Assembly (NCBI GenBank): GCA_964427005.1
Contig: CAYRTL010000001.1
Coordinates: 124,001 to 188,000 of the forward strand
DNA: 64,000 nucleotides
Origin: JAMXLO01 sp964427005
GTDB taxonomy: Bacteria; Pseudomonadota; Alphaproteobacteria; Acetobacterales; Acetobacteraceae
Direction: 5' to 3'
Under the pieces are notes generated by a model. It was not told where the DNA came from. It saw only the letters and a program-made list of their open reading frames with translations, and searched no databases. Positions 40,501-49,369 of the stretch are shown one piece after another; the first letter of the stretch is position 1, and every line of letters begins with the position of its first letter. The translations under genes and the position numbers were made by a program.

Positions 40501-41631
40501 TTGTTGCGTGTGCTGCACGTCATCACCGCCCTCGGCCAGGGCGGAGCAGAGCGCCTATTGGCCGAGTTGATTGCGCGCAACGCTGGCCAGTTCCAGCACA
40601 GCGTACTCACGCTGACCGACTCGCCCTGTTTCTTCGATCTGCACGATACGCCTGTCGTATCACTCGGCCTGCGTCGCGGTCGTGTTTCGCCTCTGGCCCT
40701 GGTGAAGGCCGCCGCCATTTGCCGCGAAACGGCGCCCGATCTCATCCATGCCTGGCTCTATCACGCCAATCTGCTCGCAGGGCTGATGCCACGGCGGCGA
40801 GGCATCCCCCTGCTCTGGTCCATTCACAATACCACTCTTCCGCCAGACGGGGCGAAAACCCTGACTCGCCGAGTCAACTGGCTCTGCGCGCGCCTTTCCC
40901 ATTGGGTTCCCTGGCGCATCGTCTATTGCGCCGAGTCCGCGCGAGTGCTGCATGAGAGCATCTATGGCTACGACCGGGCGCATGGGGTGGTGGTCGAGAA
41001 CGGTGTGGATTTGGATGCTTTCGAGTTCGATCGCGAACGTCGCCAGACGAACCGCGCGGCCTGGGGGCTTGAACCGGATGCCATCGCTCTGGGCTGTATC
41101 GGTCGATTTGACCCACAGAAGGACCACGCCACGGTATTGGCCGCCCTGCGACGGCTGGACGACAGCCGGGTTCGGCTGATCGTGGCCGGAGACGGCTGCG
41201 GCCTGGATAACCCTGCCTTCGCCGCATTGTTGCGCGATAGCGAAGTGGGAGCTCGTGTCATCTCGCTTGGCCTGGTCAAGGATATGCGTGGCCTGCTCTC
41301 CGCGCTTGACATGCTTGTCATCGGGTCGGCCTTCGGTGAGGCACTCCCAATGGTCGCATTGGAGGCGGCGGCCAGTGGGCTACCTATTGTCGCGACGGCA
41401 GTCGGATCCGCAGCGGAACTTGTGCTCGACCCGGCACACCTTGCGCCCCCCCGTAATGCTAACGCGCTGGCAGACGCGATGCGGGCGGCACTGCCGCTAG
41501 CGACCCTCCGCGATCAGCCCTTGCCGGTATTCACCGCGCGGCGCGACCGCTTACGCAACTCGCGCGATATAGCCACCACTGTGGCGGCCTATCATGGCTT
41601 GTATCGAGCCGGGCTTGCCGCCGGCGGGTGA
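40501..41631 (+). CDS. GT4-type glycosyltransferase (GT-B fold)
   Basis: 376-residue group 1 glycosyltransferase. The N-terminus RVLHVITALGQGGAERLLAEL is the usual GT4 opening. The donor-binding half has GCIGRFDPQKDHATVLAAL, VAGDGCG and the EX7E block GEALPMVALEAAASGLPIVAT. Start is taken as TTG 40501; ATG 40393 would add 36 poorly conserved residues. First gene of a rightward glycan locus. Acceptor and donor are unknown, though the next three genes make a UDP-deoxyaminosugar. Confidence 0.87.
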   Translation: MLRVLHVITALGQGGAERLLAELIARNAGQFQHSVLTLTDSPCFFDLHDTPVVSLGLRRGRVSPLALVKAAAICRETAPDLIHAWLYHANLLAGLMPRRRGIPLLWSIHNTTLPPDGAKTLTRRVNWLCARLSHWVPWRIVYCAESARVLHESIYGYDRAHGVVVENGVDLDAFEFDRERRQTNRAAWGLEPDAIALGCIGRFDPQKDHATVLAALRRLDDSRVRLIVAGDGCGLDNPAFAALLRDSEVGARVISLGLVKDMRGLLSALDMLVIGSAFGEALPMVALEAAASGLPIVATAVGSAAELVLDPAHLAPPRNANALADAMRAALPLATLRDQPLPVFTARRDRLRNSRDIATTVAAYHGLYRAGLAAGG

Positions 41632-41734
41632 ATGGCTGCCTTGCCACGGCCCGGTCTCCTGGGCTTAGAAGAGCGCTCACAAGGGACTCGGCCGGGCAAC
41701 GACTGGACCGGCGGTATCGGCAGGATCTCGGTTC

Positions 41735-42643
41735 ATGCGCGTACTGGTTCTAGGCGCCGGTGGAATGCTCGGCCACAAACTGATGCAGCGGCTTTCGGCA
41801 CAGGGATTCGAGGTTGCCGGCACGATCAGGGCCACGGCGCCGGATCAGGTGCTGCGCGAGGCCCTGCCCAGTGCCAAACTGCTGACTGGCATCTCGGCCG
41901 AACACCTGGACTCCGTCGAATGCGCGATACAGGAGGTCCGGCCACATGCTGTTGCCAATTGCATTGGCATTATCAAGCAACTCGACGAAGCGAAAGATCC
42001 TGTCCCTTCAATCGCAGTCAACGCACTATTTCCACACCGCTTGGCACACCTTTGCCGGCAGCATGATGCTCGGTTGATCCACTTCAGCACGGATTGCGTC
42101 TTCTCCGGAGACCGGGGCCCTTATCGCGACGACAGCTTCCCGGATGCGGGTGATCTCTACGGCAGGACCAAGCTGCTCGGAGAAGTTGGAGCCCTTGGCG
42201 CCTTGACGATACGTTCGTCGATCATCGGCCACGAACTAAGGGGCCACCGAAGTCTGGTTGACTGGTTCCTGTCGCAACAGGGTGGACGCATCAAAGGCTT
42301 TGCCAACGCGCTGTACACCGGGGTCACCACGGCAGTGATGGCCGACCTGGTAGGCTCGCTGCTGTCGCAATGGCCCGATCTCCATGGCGTCTGGCAGGTT
42401 GCCAGTACCCCGGTCAGCAAGTACGATTTGCTTGTCATGCTCCGTCAGATATTCAGCATTGACGTGGTGATAGAGCGGGATGAGGTCTTCCACTGCGATC
42501 GCAGATTAGATGGCTCGCGCTTCTACCAACAAACTGGCTGGACCGCCCCATCATGGTTAGAGATGGCGCAGGCGCTGTACGAAGACTGCATGTCATATCC
42601 TGACGCTGCGGGATTGCGCCTGGAGCGACGTGCGGAAGCCTGA
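41735..42643 (+). CDS. RmlD-like sugar-nucleotide reductase (WbvR/WbjC-type role)
   Basis: 302-residue extended SDR. NAD(P) motif VLGAGGMLGHKLM, FSTDCVFSGDRGPYRDDSFP (typical RmlD STDYVF-like block with Cys in place of Tyr), and LYGRTKLLGE with the YxxxK pair. RmlD proteins reduce 4-keto sugars. Placed before a 4,6-dehydratase/epimerase and a 2-epimerase, it probably reduces a UDP-2-acetamido-4-keto-6-deoxy-L-sugar. The RmlD type recalls the route to UDP-L-QuiNAc/L-RhaNAc more than the CapF/WbjC reductase of the L-FucNAc route, but this is inference. Confidence 0.83.
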   Translation: MRVLVLGAGGMLGHKLMQRLSAQGFEVAGTIRATAPDQVLREALPSAKLLTGISAEHLDSVECAIQEVRPHAVANCIGIIKQLDEAKDPVPSIAVNALFPHRLAHLCRQHDARLIHFSTDCVFSGDRGPYRDDSFPDAGDLYGRTKLLGEVGALGALTIRSSIIGHELRGHRSLVDWFLSQQGGRIKGFANALYTGVTTAVMADLVGSLLSQWPDLHGVWQVASTPVSKYDLLVMLRQIFSIDVVIERDEVFHCDRRLDGSRFYQQTGWTAPSWLEMAQALYEDCMSYPDAAGLRLERRAEA

Positions 42644-42660
42644 AGTATATAGGAATGCAT

Positions 42661-43731
42661 ATGAATCGGCTGTTGGACGGTAAGCAAGTCGTCGTTACCG
42701 GCGGTACAGGCTCACTTGGCAAGGTGCTGTTGCGTCGCCTGCTCAGCGGCAAGAACGGCAGCCCGAGCAAGGTGATCATCCTTTCGCGTGATGAGGGCAA
42801 GCAGCACGACATCAGAATCGATTATCAACACAAGCGCCGCCCCACCGACGAAGTCATTTATCGGAATTTTGCGGAAAAGCTCGAGTTCCGTATCGGTGAC
42901 GTGCGCGATCACCATTCGGTTGCGGCGGCTTTGCGTGGCGCCGACATCGTGTTCAACGCCGCTGCGCTGAAGCAGGTGCCAACCTGTGAGTATTTCCCGC
43001 ACGAGGCGGTACGGACCAACATCGAAGGAGCGGAGAACATCGTTCGCGCGATTCGCGAACTGAAGTTGCCGGTCGAAACGGTTGTCGGCATTTCCACCGA
43101 CAAGGCCGTGAAACCAGTCAACGTGATGGGTATGACGAAAGCGATTCAGGAACGTATTTTCGCCCGCGCCAATCTGGAGGTTACCGGCACACGCTTCGTC
43201 GTCGTACGGTATGGGAACGTGCTTGCCTCGCGCGGTTCCGTGATCCCGCTGTTTCACGAGCAGATCAGGGCCGGCGGTCCTCTGACCATCACCGATCCTC
43301 GGATGACGCGCTTTTTGCTCAGTCTAGAGGAGGCCGTGGACGTCATCATGGCCGCGGTAGCTGAGGCACGCCGGGGTGAAACTTACATCCCTCGAGTACC
43401 CACTGCCATGATCTCCGACGTCGCCAAGGCGTTGATCGGCAATCGCTCCATCCGTACCATCGTCACAGGCGTCCGTCCGGGCGAGAAGCTGCATGAGACA
43501 TTGATTTCGGAAGAGGAGGGTTTTCGCGCCTTCGCGCGCGGCGAACACTATGTGGTGGCGCCGATCCTGCCGGAACTGCGTGATGCAGCGGCCGAGGCTC
43601 CATTCATCGAACGAGAGTACAGCAGCGAGCATGATCTGATGTCGTACGAGCAGGTCGAGGAGCTGCTTGAGCAACGCAACCTGATGGTCGGACAACATGA
43701 AATCCAACTCGAGGGCGAGTTCCTGCGGTGA
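42661..43731 (+). CDS. UDP-GlcNAc 4,6-dehydratase/5-epimerase (WbjB/FnlA/CapE-like)
   Basis: 356-residue polysaccharide-biosynthesis SDR of the CapD family. NAD motif VTGGTGSLGKVLLRRLL, RDEGKQ, NAAALKQVPTCEYFPHEAV, and the atypical catalytic block STDKAVKPVNVMGMTKAIQE, where Asp-Lys replaces the usual Tyr-based triad. It turns UDP-GlcNAc into a 4-keto-6-deoxy-L-sugar. I chose ATG 42661, which has AGGA 6 nt upstream, over ATG 42655, which abuts it. It overlaps the 2-epimerase gene (GTGA). Confidence 0.9.
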   Translation: MNRLLDGKQVVVTGGTGSLGKVLLRRLLSGKNGSPSKVIILSRDEGKQHDIRIDYQHKRRPTDEVIYRNFAEKLEFRIGDVRDHHSVAAALRGADIVFNAAALKQVPTCEYFPHEAVRTNIEGAENIVRAIRELKLPVETVVGISTDKAVKPVNVMGMTKAIQERIFARANLEVTGTRFVVVRYGNVLASRGSVIPLFHEQIRAGGPLTITDPRMTRFLLSLEEAVDVIMAAVAEARRGETYIPRVPTAMISDVAKALIGNRSIRTIVTGVRPGEKLHETLISEEEGFRAFARGEHYVVAPILPELRDAAAEAPFIEREYSSEHDLMSYEQVEELLEQRNLMVGQHEIQLEGEFLR

Positions 43732-44840
43732 AGATTGCCACCGTTCTCGGAACGCGCCCTGAGATCATTCGCTTATCGCTGATCATCCGCAAACTCGACG
43801 AGCGCGGAGCTGGTCGGCATGTGCTAGTCCAGACAGGACAGAACTTCGACCGCAGCATCTCCGACATCTTCTTCGAAGACATGGGCGTGAGGACACCCGA
43901 TCACTTCCTGGGAGTCCGCGGGGACACTCCGGCCGCGCAGATCGCCCAGATATTGGAGCGCTGCGAGGGTGTTTTCCTGAAAGAGCGGCCAGACCGATTG
44001 CTTCTGCTCGGAGACACAAACAGCGCGCTGTGCGCCATCATCGCAAAACGGATGGGCATTCCAGTCTTTCACATGGAGGCCGGCAACCGCTGCTACGACG
44101 ACAGAGTGCCGGAGGAGGTCAATCGCCGATTGATCGACCATTCCTCGGATTTGCTAATGCCGTACACCGAGCGTTCCCGCGCCAACCTGCTACGCGAAGG
44201 CATCCCAGGCGAGCGCATCTGCGTCACCGGCAACCCGATCCTGGAGGTGATCGAACACTTCCGTGATCAGATCGACGCGTCCACGGTGCTGAGCAGACTC
44301 GGCCTTGTCCCCGGCGGCTACTTTCTCGTCACGCTGCATCGTGCTGAGAACGTGGACCTGGATAAGAGGCTCAACTCGTTCATGTCCGCATTCTCGCAGC
44401 TCAGCCAACGTCATGAGCTGCCGATAATCGTCTCGACTCATCCACGCACGGCGGCACGTATGCATCAGTTCGGTGTCAGCAACCTGTCGGGCAATGTGCG
44501 GTTTCTCGAGCCCTTCGGCTTCTTTGACTTCATTCGGTTGGAGCAGGCAGCTCGCTGCGTTCTCTCGGACAGTGGTACGGTGCAGGAGGAATGCGCGATC
44601 TTCCGCGTGCCGAACGTCACTTTGCGCGACGTGACCGAACGTCCTGAGACGCTCGAATGCGGCAGCAACATTCTCAGCGGCGCTGATCCCGATCGCATCC
44701 TCGACTGCGTTGAGACGGTGCTGCGGCTGCCGCCGGCCTGGCAGCCTCCGCCGGAGTACCTGGTACGCAACGTGAGCGACACAGTGGTTCGGCTGGTTAC
44801 CAGCTTCAATCTTGCCATTGCACGGAATGCGGTAATGTGA
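43728..44840 (+). CDS. UDP-N-acetylglucosamine 2-epimerase family protein (WbjD/FnlC/WbvD-like)
   Basis: 370-residue non-hydrolysing 2-epimerase. TVLGTRPEIIRLSLIIRKL at the N-terminus, VQTGQNFD, FHMEAGNRCYDDRVPEEVNRRLIDH, VTLHRAENVD, and SDSGTVQEECAIFRVPNVTLRDVTERPET near the end. In a set with the dehydratase/epimerase and the reductase it fits the last step of UDP-L-FucNAc or UDP-L-QuiNAc synthesis rather than ManNAc formation. GTG start overlaps the previous stop, and its own stop overlaps the next GTG. Confidence 0.9.
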   Translation: MKIATVLGTRPEIIRLSLIIRKLDERGAGRHVLVQTGQNFDRSISDIFFEDMGVRTPDHFLGVRGDTPAAQIAQILERCEGVFLKERPDRLLLLGDTNSALCAIIAKRMGIPVFHMEAGNRCYDDRVPEEVNRRLIDHSSDLLMPYTERSRANLLREGIPGERICVTGNPILEVIEHFRDQIDASTVLSRLGLVPGGYFLVTLHRAENVDLDKRLNSFMSAFSQLSQRHELPIIVSTHPRTAARMHQFGVSNLSGNVRFLEPFGFFDFIRLEQAARCVLSDSGTVQEECAIFRVPNVTLRDVTERPETLECGSNILSGADPDRILDCVETVLRLPPAWQPPPEYLVRNVSDTVVRLVTSFNLAIARNAVM

Positions 44841-45859
44841 GTGGGGTATCGGGCGCGGCCCTACCGTCGCTGACCGTCATCACGCCGGTCTACAACGGCG
44901 CTGCGTGGATCGGCGCGACGGTCGAGAGCGTGCTGGCGCAGGACTGTGCTGCGAACATCGAGTACATTGTGCTCGACGACGGCTCCACCGACCACACGCT
45001 GACGGTACTTGCGCCATTTGCCGAGCGGGGCGTCACAGTGTTATCGCACCCCAACATGGGCGAGGCGCGCACCGTCAATCGCGGGGCAGAACTGGCGAGC
45101 CACGATCTCCTTGCCGTAGTGAATGCCGACGATCCAGTGCGACCTGGCTGGGCTTCGACCATGCTCCGCGCGTTTGCCAACGATCCAGCTCTGTCCGCTG
45201 CCTATCCCGACTGGCAGATGATCGACGCCGAGGGTCGCGTCCTACGCGAAATTCGGACTCAGGACTTCGATTACGCGGTCCTGCTGGGCCAGCACTTCTG
45301 CATTCCCGGACCAGGAGCAATGTTCCGGCGGTCTCACCTGCCAAACGGCGAGCCCTTGCGCGATCCAGCGCGCCGTACGTCCGGCGACTACGACCTCTGG
45401 CTCAGGCTCGGCCTGCACGGTCGGATTCGCCGCGTGCCGGACGTTCTTGCCACCTGGCGAAGGCACACCGCCGGCGCCTCGACGGCGCGCCGTGGGAGAA
45501 GCATGGCGCATGACAAGATTGCGACGATAAAGGCGCTGCTGGCCCGGCCCGATCTGCCGCAGCAGGTCCGGGAGCTCGGGCCTCAGGCGATGAGCGCAGC
45601 CTACCTGAATGCCGCGCTGCTGGCGCTGCGTGCGCCGGGAGTTCCCGCCCTACGCTACGCCCTGCTCTCCTATTGGCACAAACCGATCTGGCCCGCCGGC
45701 GTAGTGCGCCAGCAACGACGGTCGCTGCCTCATCTTGCCTACGCGGCAGCGCAGCCCGTTTCAGGCTGGATACACAGCGCGCTTTCGCCGCTGTTGCCTC
45801 AGCGGCTCTCCCGGGCAGCAGTTCTGGCGGAAGAGTTCGGCTCGTTCTATGCCACCTGA
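44837..45859 (+). CDS. Family 2 glycosyltransferase
   Basis: 340-residue GT2 (GT-A fold). TVITPVYNGAAWIGATVESVLAQD, the nucleotide-binding VLDDGSTDHT, the DXD-like VVNADDPV, and RRTSGDYDLWLRLGLHG. GTG start in a GTGA overlap with the 2-epimerase gene. No membrane helices are evident, so it should work on the cytoplasmic face of the inner membrane on a lipid-linked acceptor. Confidence 0.87.
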   Translation: MSGVSGAALPSLTVITPVYNGAAWIGATVESVLAQDCAANIEYIVLDDGSTDHTLTVLAPFAERGVTVLSHPNMGEARTVNRGAELASHDLLAVVNADDPVRPGWASTMLRAFANDPALSAAYPDWQMIDAEGRVLREIRTQDFDYAVLLGQHFCIPGPGAMFRRSHLPNGEPLRDPARRTSGDYDLWLRLGLHGRIRRVPDVLATWRRHTAGASTARRGRSMAHDKIATIKALLARPDLPQQVRELGPQAMSAAYLNAALLALRAPGVPALRYALLSYWHKPIWPAGVVRQQRRSLPHLAYAAAQPVSGWIHSALSPLLPQRLSRAAVLAEEFGSFYAT

Positions 45860-46748
45860 GGTCAGTGTGGTCATTCCGACTTACAACCGCGCCGGGACCA
45901 TTCTGCGCGCTGTAAACAGTGTGCTTGGGCAGACTCACAGCGACTTTGAAGTCATCGTGGTCGATGACGGAAGCAGCGATGACACGGCGGGCTTGCTCGC
46001 CGGTATTGGCGACAACCGCGTACGGCTGCTCCGACACGACAGGAACCGCGGCGCGGCGGCGGCACGCAACACCGGTGTGGCGGCTGCTGCTGGGGAGTTC
46101 GTTGCGTTCCTCGACTCGGACGACGCCTGGCTACCGCAGAAGCTGGCGGTACAGCTTGTTGCTTTGCGTGCGGCCCACCCGGATCAAGCCGTGAGCTGTC
46201 ATGGGGTCTTGATGCATCTGCTCGATCACCAGGTCGAGCGGGAACAGCCGCTGGAGAACTCAGAGGACTGGCTCCTGCGTCTTACTCTGGATTGCAATCT
46301 CAGCCCAGGGACGACGCAACTTGCCCGTCGCGACGTTTTCGCCCGGATTGGCTTCTTGGATGAGACGCTTCCCCGGTTCGAGGACTGGGATTGGCTGCTG
46401 CGCTATGCCGAGTCTGGCGGGCGCATTCTCGCACTGCGCGAACCGCTCGCGCATGTCTGGAACCAGCGCGGACGGCTGGGAGCGCAGCACGAGTTGTCGG
46501 CCCGTCGGTTCACGGCAAAGCATGCGGCGCTGTACGCCGCGCTGCCATCTCGGCTACGCCGCCAGGCGTTATGCGACATTTGGCTCCAGGTAAGCGGGAC
46601 CTATGCGTTCGAAGGTTTGCTCGCGGACGCAGCGCGTGCCGCGCTGTATGGCGCCATCCAGCGGCCATTCCATTGCGCCCTGCGTGTCACTCGGCATGTT
46701 GCGTCTCGGATCACCGGTATTGGCGCTCCAGGCGGAGTGAGCGCATGA
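45849..46748 (+). CDS. Family 2 glycosyltransferase
   Basis: 299-residue GT2 with VSVVIPTYNRAGTILRAVNSVLGQ, VVDDGSSDDT, GAAAARNTGVAAAAGEFVAFLDSDDAW and FEDWDWLLRYAE. It overlaps the preceding GT2 by 11 nt and is the last sugar gene of the locus. Although both are GT2 proteins they are clearly different in sequence, so they probably add different residues. Confidence 0.87.
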   Translation: MPPEVSVVIPTYNRAGTILRAVNSVLGQTHSDFEVIVVDDGSSDDTAGLLAGIGDNRVRLLRHDRNRGAAAARNTGVAAAAGEFVAFLDSDDAWLPQKLAVQLVALRAAHPDQAVSCHGVLMHLLDHQVEREQPLENSEDWLLRLTLDCNLSPGTTQLARRDVFARIGFLDETLPRFEDWDWLLRYAESGGRILALREPLAHVWNQRGRLGAQHELSARRFTAKHAALYAALPSRLRRQALCDIWLQVSGTYAFEGLLADAARAALYGAIQRPFHCALRVTRHVASRITGIGAPGGVSA

Positions 46749-46757
46749 TCTCGCAAC

Positions 46758-48128
46758 ATGGACGCTGCACGTCTTAACGCGTCGATTCCGCCGCGCCCGC
46801 CGGTTCCGCCACGGGAACTGCGGTTCTTTCAGTTCCTGCGCGCTGTGCGCACCAACGCGCTGACGATGTGGACCGAGCGCGCCTATCAAGAGGATGTTCT
46901 GGTCCGCCGCTTTCTGGGTCGCAGTAATATGCTGATCAATGCGCCGGAGGCGATCCATCGCGTGCTGGTGGAAAACCATGCCAATTATCGGCGTTCTCCG
47001 GCGTCGATCCGCATCCTTCGTCCGATCACCGGTCATGGTCTGCTGCTCAGCGATGGTGAGGAATGGCGGCACCAGCGACGGACGATTGCGCCGGCTCTTG
47101 CACCCCGGACATTGCCGGTATTGGCACGTCACATCGTCGCCTGTGCGCAAGAGGCGATCGCGGTTCTGGCAGCTCAGGTCAATACGCAAGTCGATCTGCT
47201 CGCGACAATGCAGAACCTGGCGCTCGACATTGCCGGACGATCCATGTTCTCGCTACAGGTGCGTCCCTACGCGGCTGCGATGCGGCGGTTGCTTACGGAA
47301 TACGGGCTGAACTACGCGCGACCGCATTTGTTCGACATGGTGCTGCCGCCGTCCATCCCCACCTTGCGCGACCTTGGGCGCTGGCGATTCCAGCGGCGCT
47401 GGATGGCGTTCATGACTGAGATTATGCATGCACGCCTCGCCACTCCGGCGGCCGACACGCCGCGCGACTTATTCGATCTGTTGCTCGACGCACGCGACCC
47501 TGAAACCGGCGAGGGATTTTCGCAGGAGCAGCTCCGCGATCAGATCGCGACGATGATCCTGGCCGGTCACGAGACCACCGCCGTCACGCTGTTCTGGTCG
47601 CTGTTCCTGCTTGCGGGCGCACCCGAGGAGCAGGCATGTGTCGCCACAGAGGCAAGCGAAGTGACGATCACACCCGACAACGCCATGGACGCCATGCCGC
47701 ACCTGACGCGCACGCGTGCGGTGATCAATGAGGCACTTCGGCTCTATCCGCCCGCGTTCACGATCGTGCGGCAGGCAATCGGACCGGACCGTGCCGGCGC
47801 GACCGATATTCCCAGCGGTGCAGTGCTGATGATCGCGCCTTGGGTACTGCATCGCCACCGCCATTTGTGGCGCGATCCCGATGCATTCGATCCGTCACGC
47901 TTCATGCCTGAGGGAGAGGCTCCCCCACGCTTCGCCTACCTTCCGTTCGGGGCCGGTCCACGCGTCTGCGTCGGTGCCCAATTCGCACTCACCGAAGCAA
48001 CACTTGTCCTGGCAATGCTGATCCGTGAGTTCCAGGTCAGCCTGGACGATCCGGCACCGGTCCTACCGGTTGCGATTGTGACCACACAGCCTGATCACCC
48101 GCCGATTTTCCGGCTGAGCGCGCGCTGA
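46758..48128 (+). CDS. Cytochrome P450
   Basis: 456-residue soluble P450. I-helix AGHETT (about 269-274), EALRLYPP (ExxR), and heme loop FGAGPRVCVGAQFA with Cys at about 404. Also WRHQRRTIAPAL in the C-helix. The layout is closer to fatty-acid/eukaryotic-like bacterial P450s (CYP102/CYP4-type) than to small camphor-type ones, but no reductase is fused or adjacent. It follows the GT2 gene by 9 nt and may be co-transcribed; whether it serves the glycan locus is unknown. Confidence 0.92.
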   Translation: MDAARLNASIPPRPPVPPRELRFFQFLRAVRTNALTMWTERAYQEDVLVRRFLGRSNMLINAPEAIHRVLVENHANYRRSPASIRILRPITGHGLLLSDGEEWRHQRRTIAPALAPRTLPVLARHIVACAQEAIAVLAAQVNTQVDLLATMQNLALDIAGRSMFSLQVRPYAAAMRRLLTEYGLNYARPHLFDMVLPPSIPTLRDLGRWRFQRRWMAFMTEIMHARLATPAADTPRDLFDLLLDARDPETGEGFSQEQLRDQIATMILAGHETTAVTLFWSLFLLAGAPEEQACVATEASEVTITPDNAMDAMPHLTRTRAVINEALRLYPPAFTIVRQAIGPDRAGATDIPSGAVLMIAPWVLHRHRHLWRDPDAFDPSRFMPEGEAPPRFAYLPFGAGPRVCVGAQFALTEATLVLAMLIREFQVSLDDPAPVLPVAIVTTQPDHPPIFRLSAR

Positions 48129-48133
48129 ATTAA

Positions 48134-49060
48134 TCATTCCGCCGCGAGCGTTCCGTTGGCCCCGAATGCGAAGCTCTCCTCGATATGCGTCGCCAAGGCA
48201 TCAGTCACCGGCTGGAGCGGACGCTTGGCCTTGGCCAGTAGAATGCCGAAATCAGGCAGACTCGGCAGCCCTTCATCTGCCCGCATTGCCCGCAGTCCGT
48301 CGGGCAACCAAGACAAGGTCGAAACAGTAACCGCCAGTCCTGCAAGGACGGGCGCGTGCGTGCCGATCTGCGAGGCAGAGGTGTAAGCGATACGGTAACG
48401 CCGTCCCGCCTGCTCCAGCGCACGAACGGCAGCACCTGCCCATTCGCAATCCTGTCCGCGTGCAAGGAAGGGTGCGCGGTCGGCCAGCGCCAACGGCAGC
48501 GGATCCTGCCGATGCGGCGCATGCCTGGTAGAGGTCACCCAGACCAGAGGTCCCCGCCACAGCGGCACTGCCCCCCAATCGCGCGGGAGATGCCCATTGG
48601 AAATCAGGGTCAGGTCGAGGTCTCCCGCCTTGATGCGGTGCATCAGTTCCACTGATGGCGAGCACAGCACATCGACCTGCACCGCCGGATGCGTTTCCGC
48701 GAACCGCTTCAGAATCTGCGGCAGATATGCGAATGCATAGTCATCCGGCGAGCCGAGACGGACCGTCCCGGATATCTGGGGCGAACGGAATGTGGTCAGC
48801 ACTTCATCGTTCAGCGCGAGGATCTGCCGGGCGCGCGTCAGCAGGTAATGGCCGTGCGGCGTCAGCTCCACACTGCCGCCTTTGCTCCGGTTCAGCACCG
48901 GCTGTCCCAGCGCGTCCTCCAGTCGCTTGACCTGCATGGAAATAGCGGACTGCGTCCGGCCTACGCGGCTGGCCGCCTGGGTGAAACTGTGGCCCTCGGC
49001 TATCAGCACGAAGGCCCGTAGCAGCTCAGTGTCCAATGCATGCGGCAGTGTCATGGTCAT
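48134..49060 (-). CDS. LysR-type transcriptional regulator
   Basis: 308-residue LTTR. The N-terminal HTH is LLRAFVLIAEGHSFTQAASRVGRTQSAISMQVKRLEDALGQPV, followed by a periplasmic-binding-fold effector domain (VRLGSPDDYAFAYLPQILKRFAETHP). Start ATG 49060 is the first of two close ATGs. It is divergent from the DUF1127 gene (88 nt between) and converges on the P450, so either could be its target. The effector is unknown. Confidence 0.9.
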   Translation of the reverse strand: MTMTLPHALDTELLRAFVLIAEGHSFTQAASRVGRTQSAISMQVKRLEDALGQPVLNRSKGGSVELTPHGHYLLTRARQILALNDEVLTTFRSPQISGTVRLGSPDDYAFAYLPQILKRFAETHPAVQVDVLCSPSVELMHRIKAGDLDLTLISNGHLPRDWGAVPLWRGPLVWVTSTRHAPHRQDPLPLALADRAPFLARGQDCEWAGAAVRALEQAGRRYRIAYTSASQIGTHAPVLAGLAVTVSTLSWLPDGLRAMRADEGLPSLPDFGILLAKAKRPLQPVTDALATHIEESFAFGANGTLAAE

Positions 49061-49148
49061 CAATGATACTGATTATGCTTATCAAGGCAATTCGTTTTAC
49101 TGATTCCCGAACTCCGGGCAGTTTGCTCCTCCGACAGAGGAGTCCGTT

Positions 49149-49367
49149 ATGTCCAACCGTCTGTTGCTGCGGCAACCCATGCGGGTCCAGCCATGGGCGC
49201 TGCCTCCTGCATCATCTGTCTTATCATGGACGGCCATACGCACGGCCTGGCGCCGTTACCGCTCACGTCAGCGGATCACCGAGCTCGATGACCATATGCT
49301 CAAGGATATCGGCGTCAGCTATGCCGAGGCGGAAGCCGAAGCAAACAAGCCGTTCTGGCGGGCATAG
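49149..49367 (+). CDS. DUF1127 domain protein
   Basis: 72-residue protein ending in a DUF1127 motif (WRRYRSRQRITELDDHMLKDIGVSYAEAEAEANKPFW). Small Arg-rich DUF1127 proteins in alphaproteobacteria influence phosphate, carbon and RNA metabolism; in Acetobacterales they often stand next to a LysR gene, as here. An AGAGGAG site lies upstream of the ATG. Confidence 0.85.
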   Translation: MSNRLLLRQPMRVQPWALPPASSVLSWTAIRTAWRRYRSRQRITELDDHMLKDIGVSYAEAEAEANKPFWRA

Positions 49368-49369
49368 AG

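Noticed and set aside
40151..40518. Two overlapping minus-strand open frames (86 and 79 codons) before the glycan locus
   Set aside because: No recognisable motif, poor ribosome sites, and they overlap one another in different frames. Treated as non-coding or decayed.
41632..42066. 144-codon plus-strand frame starting right after the GT4 stop
   Set aside because: It is out of frame with, and mostly covered by, the intact RmlD-like gene; no family resemblance.
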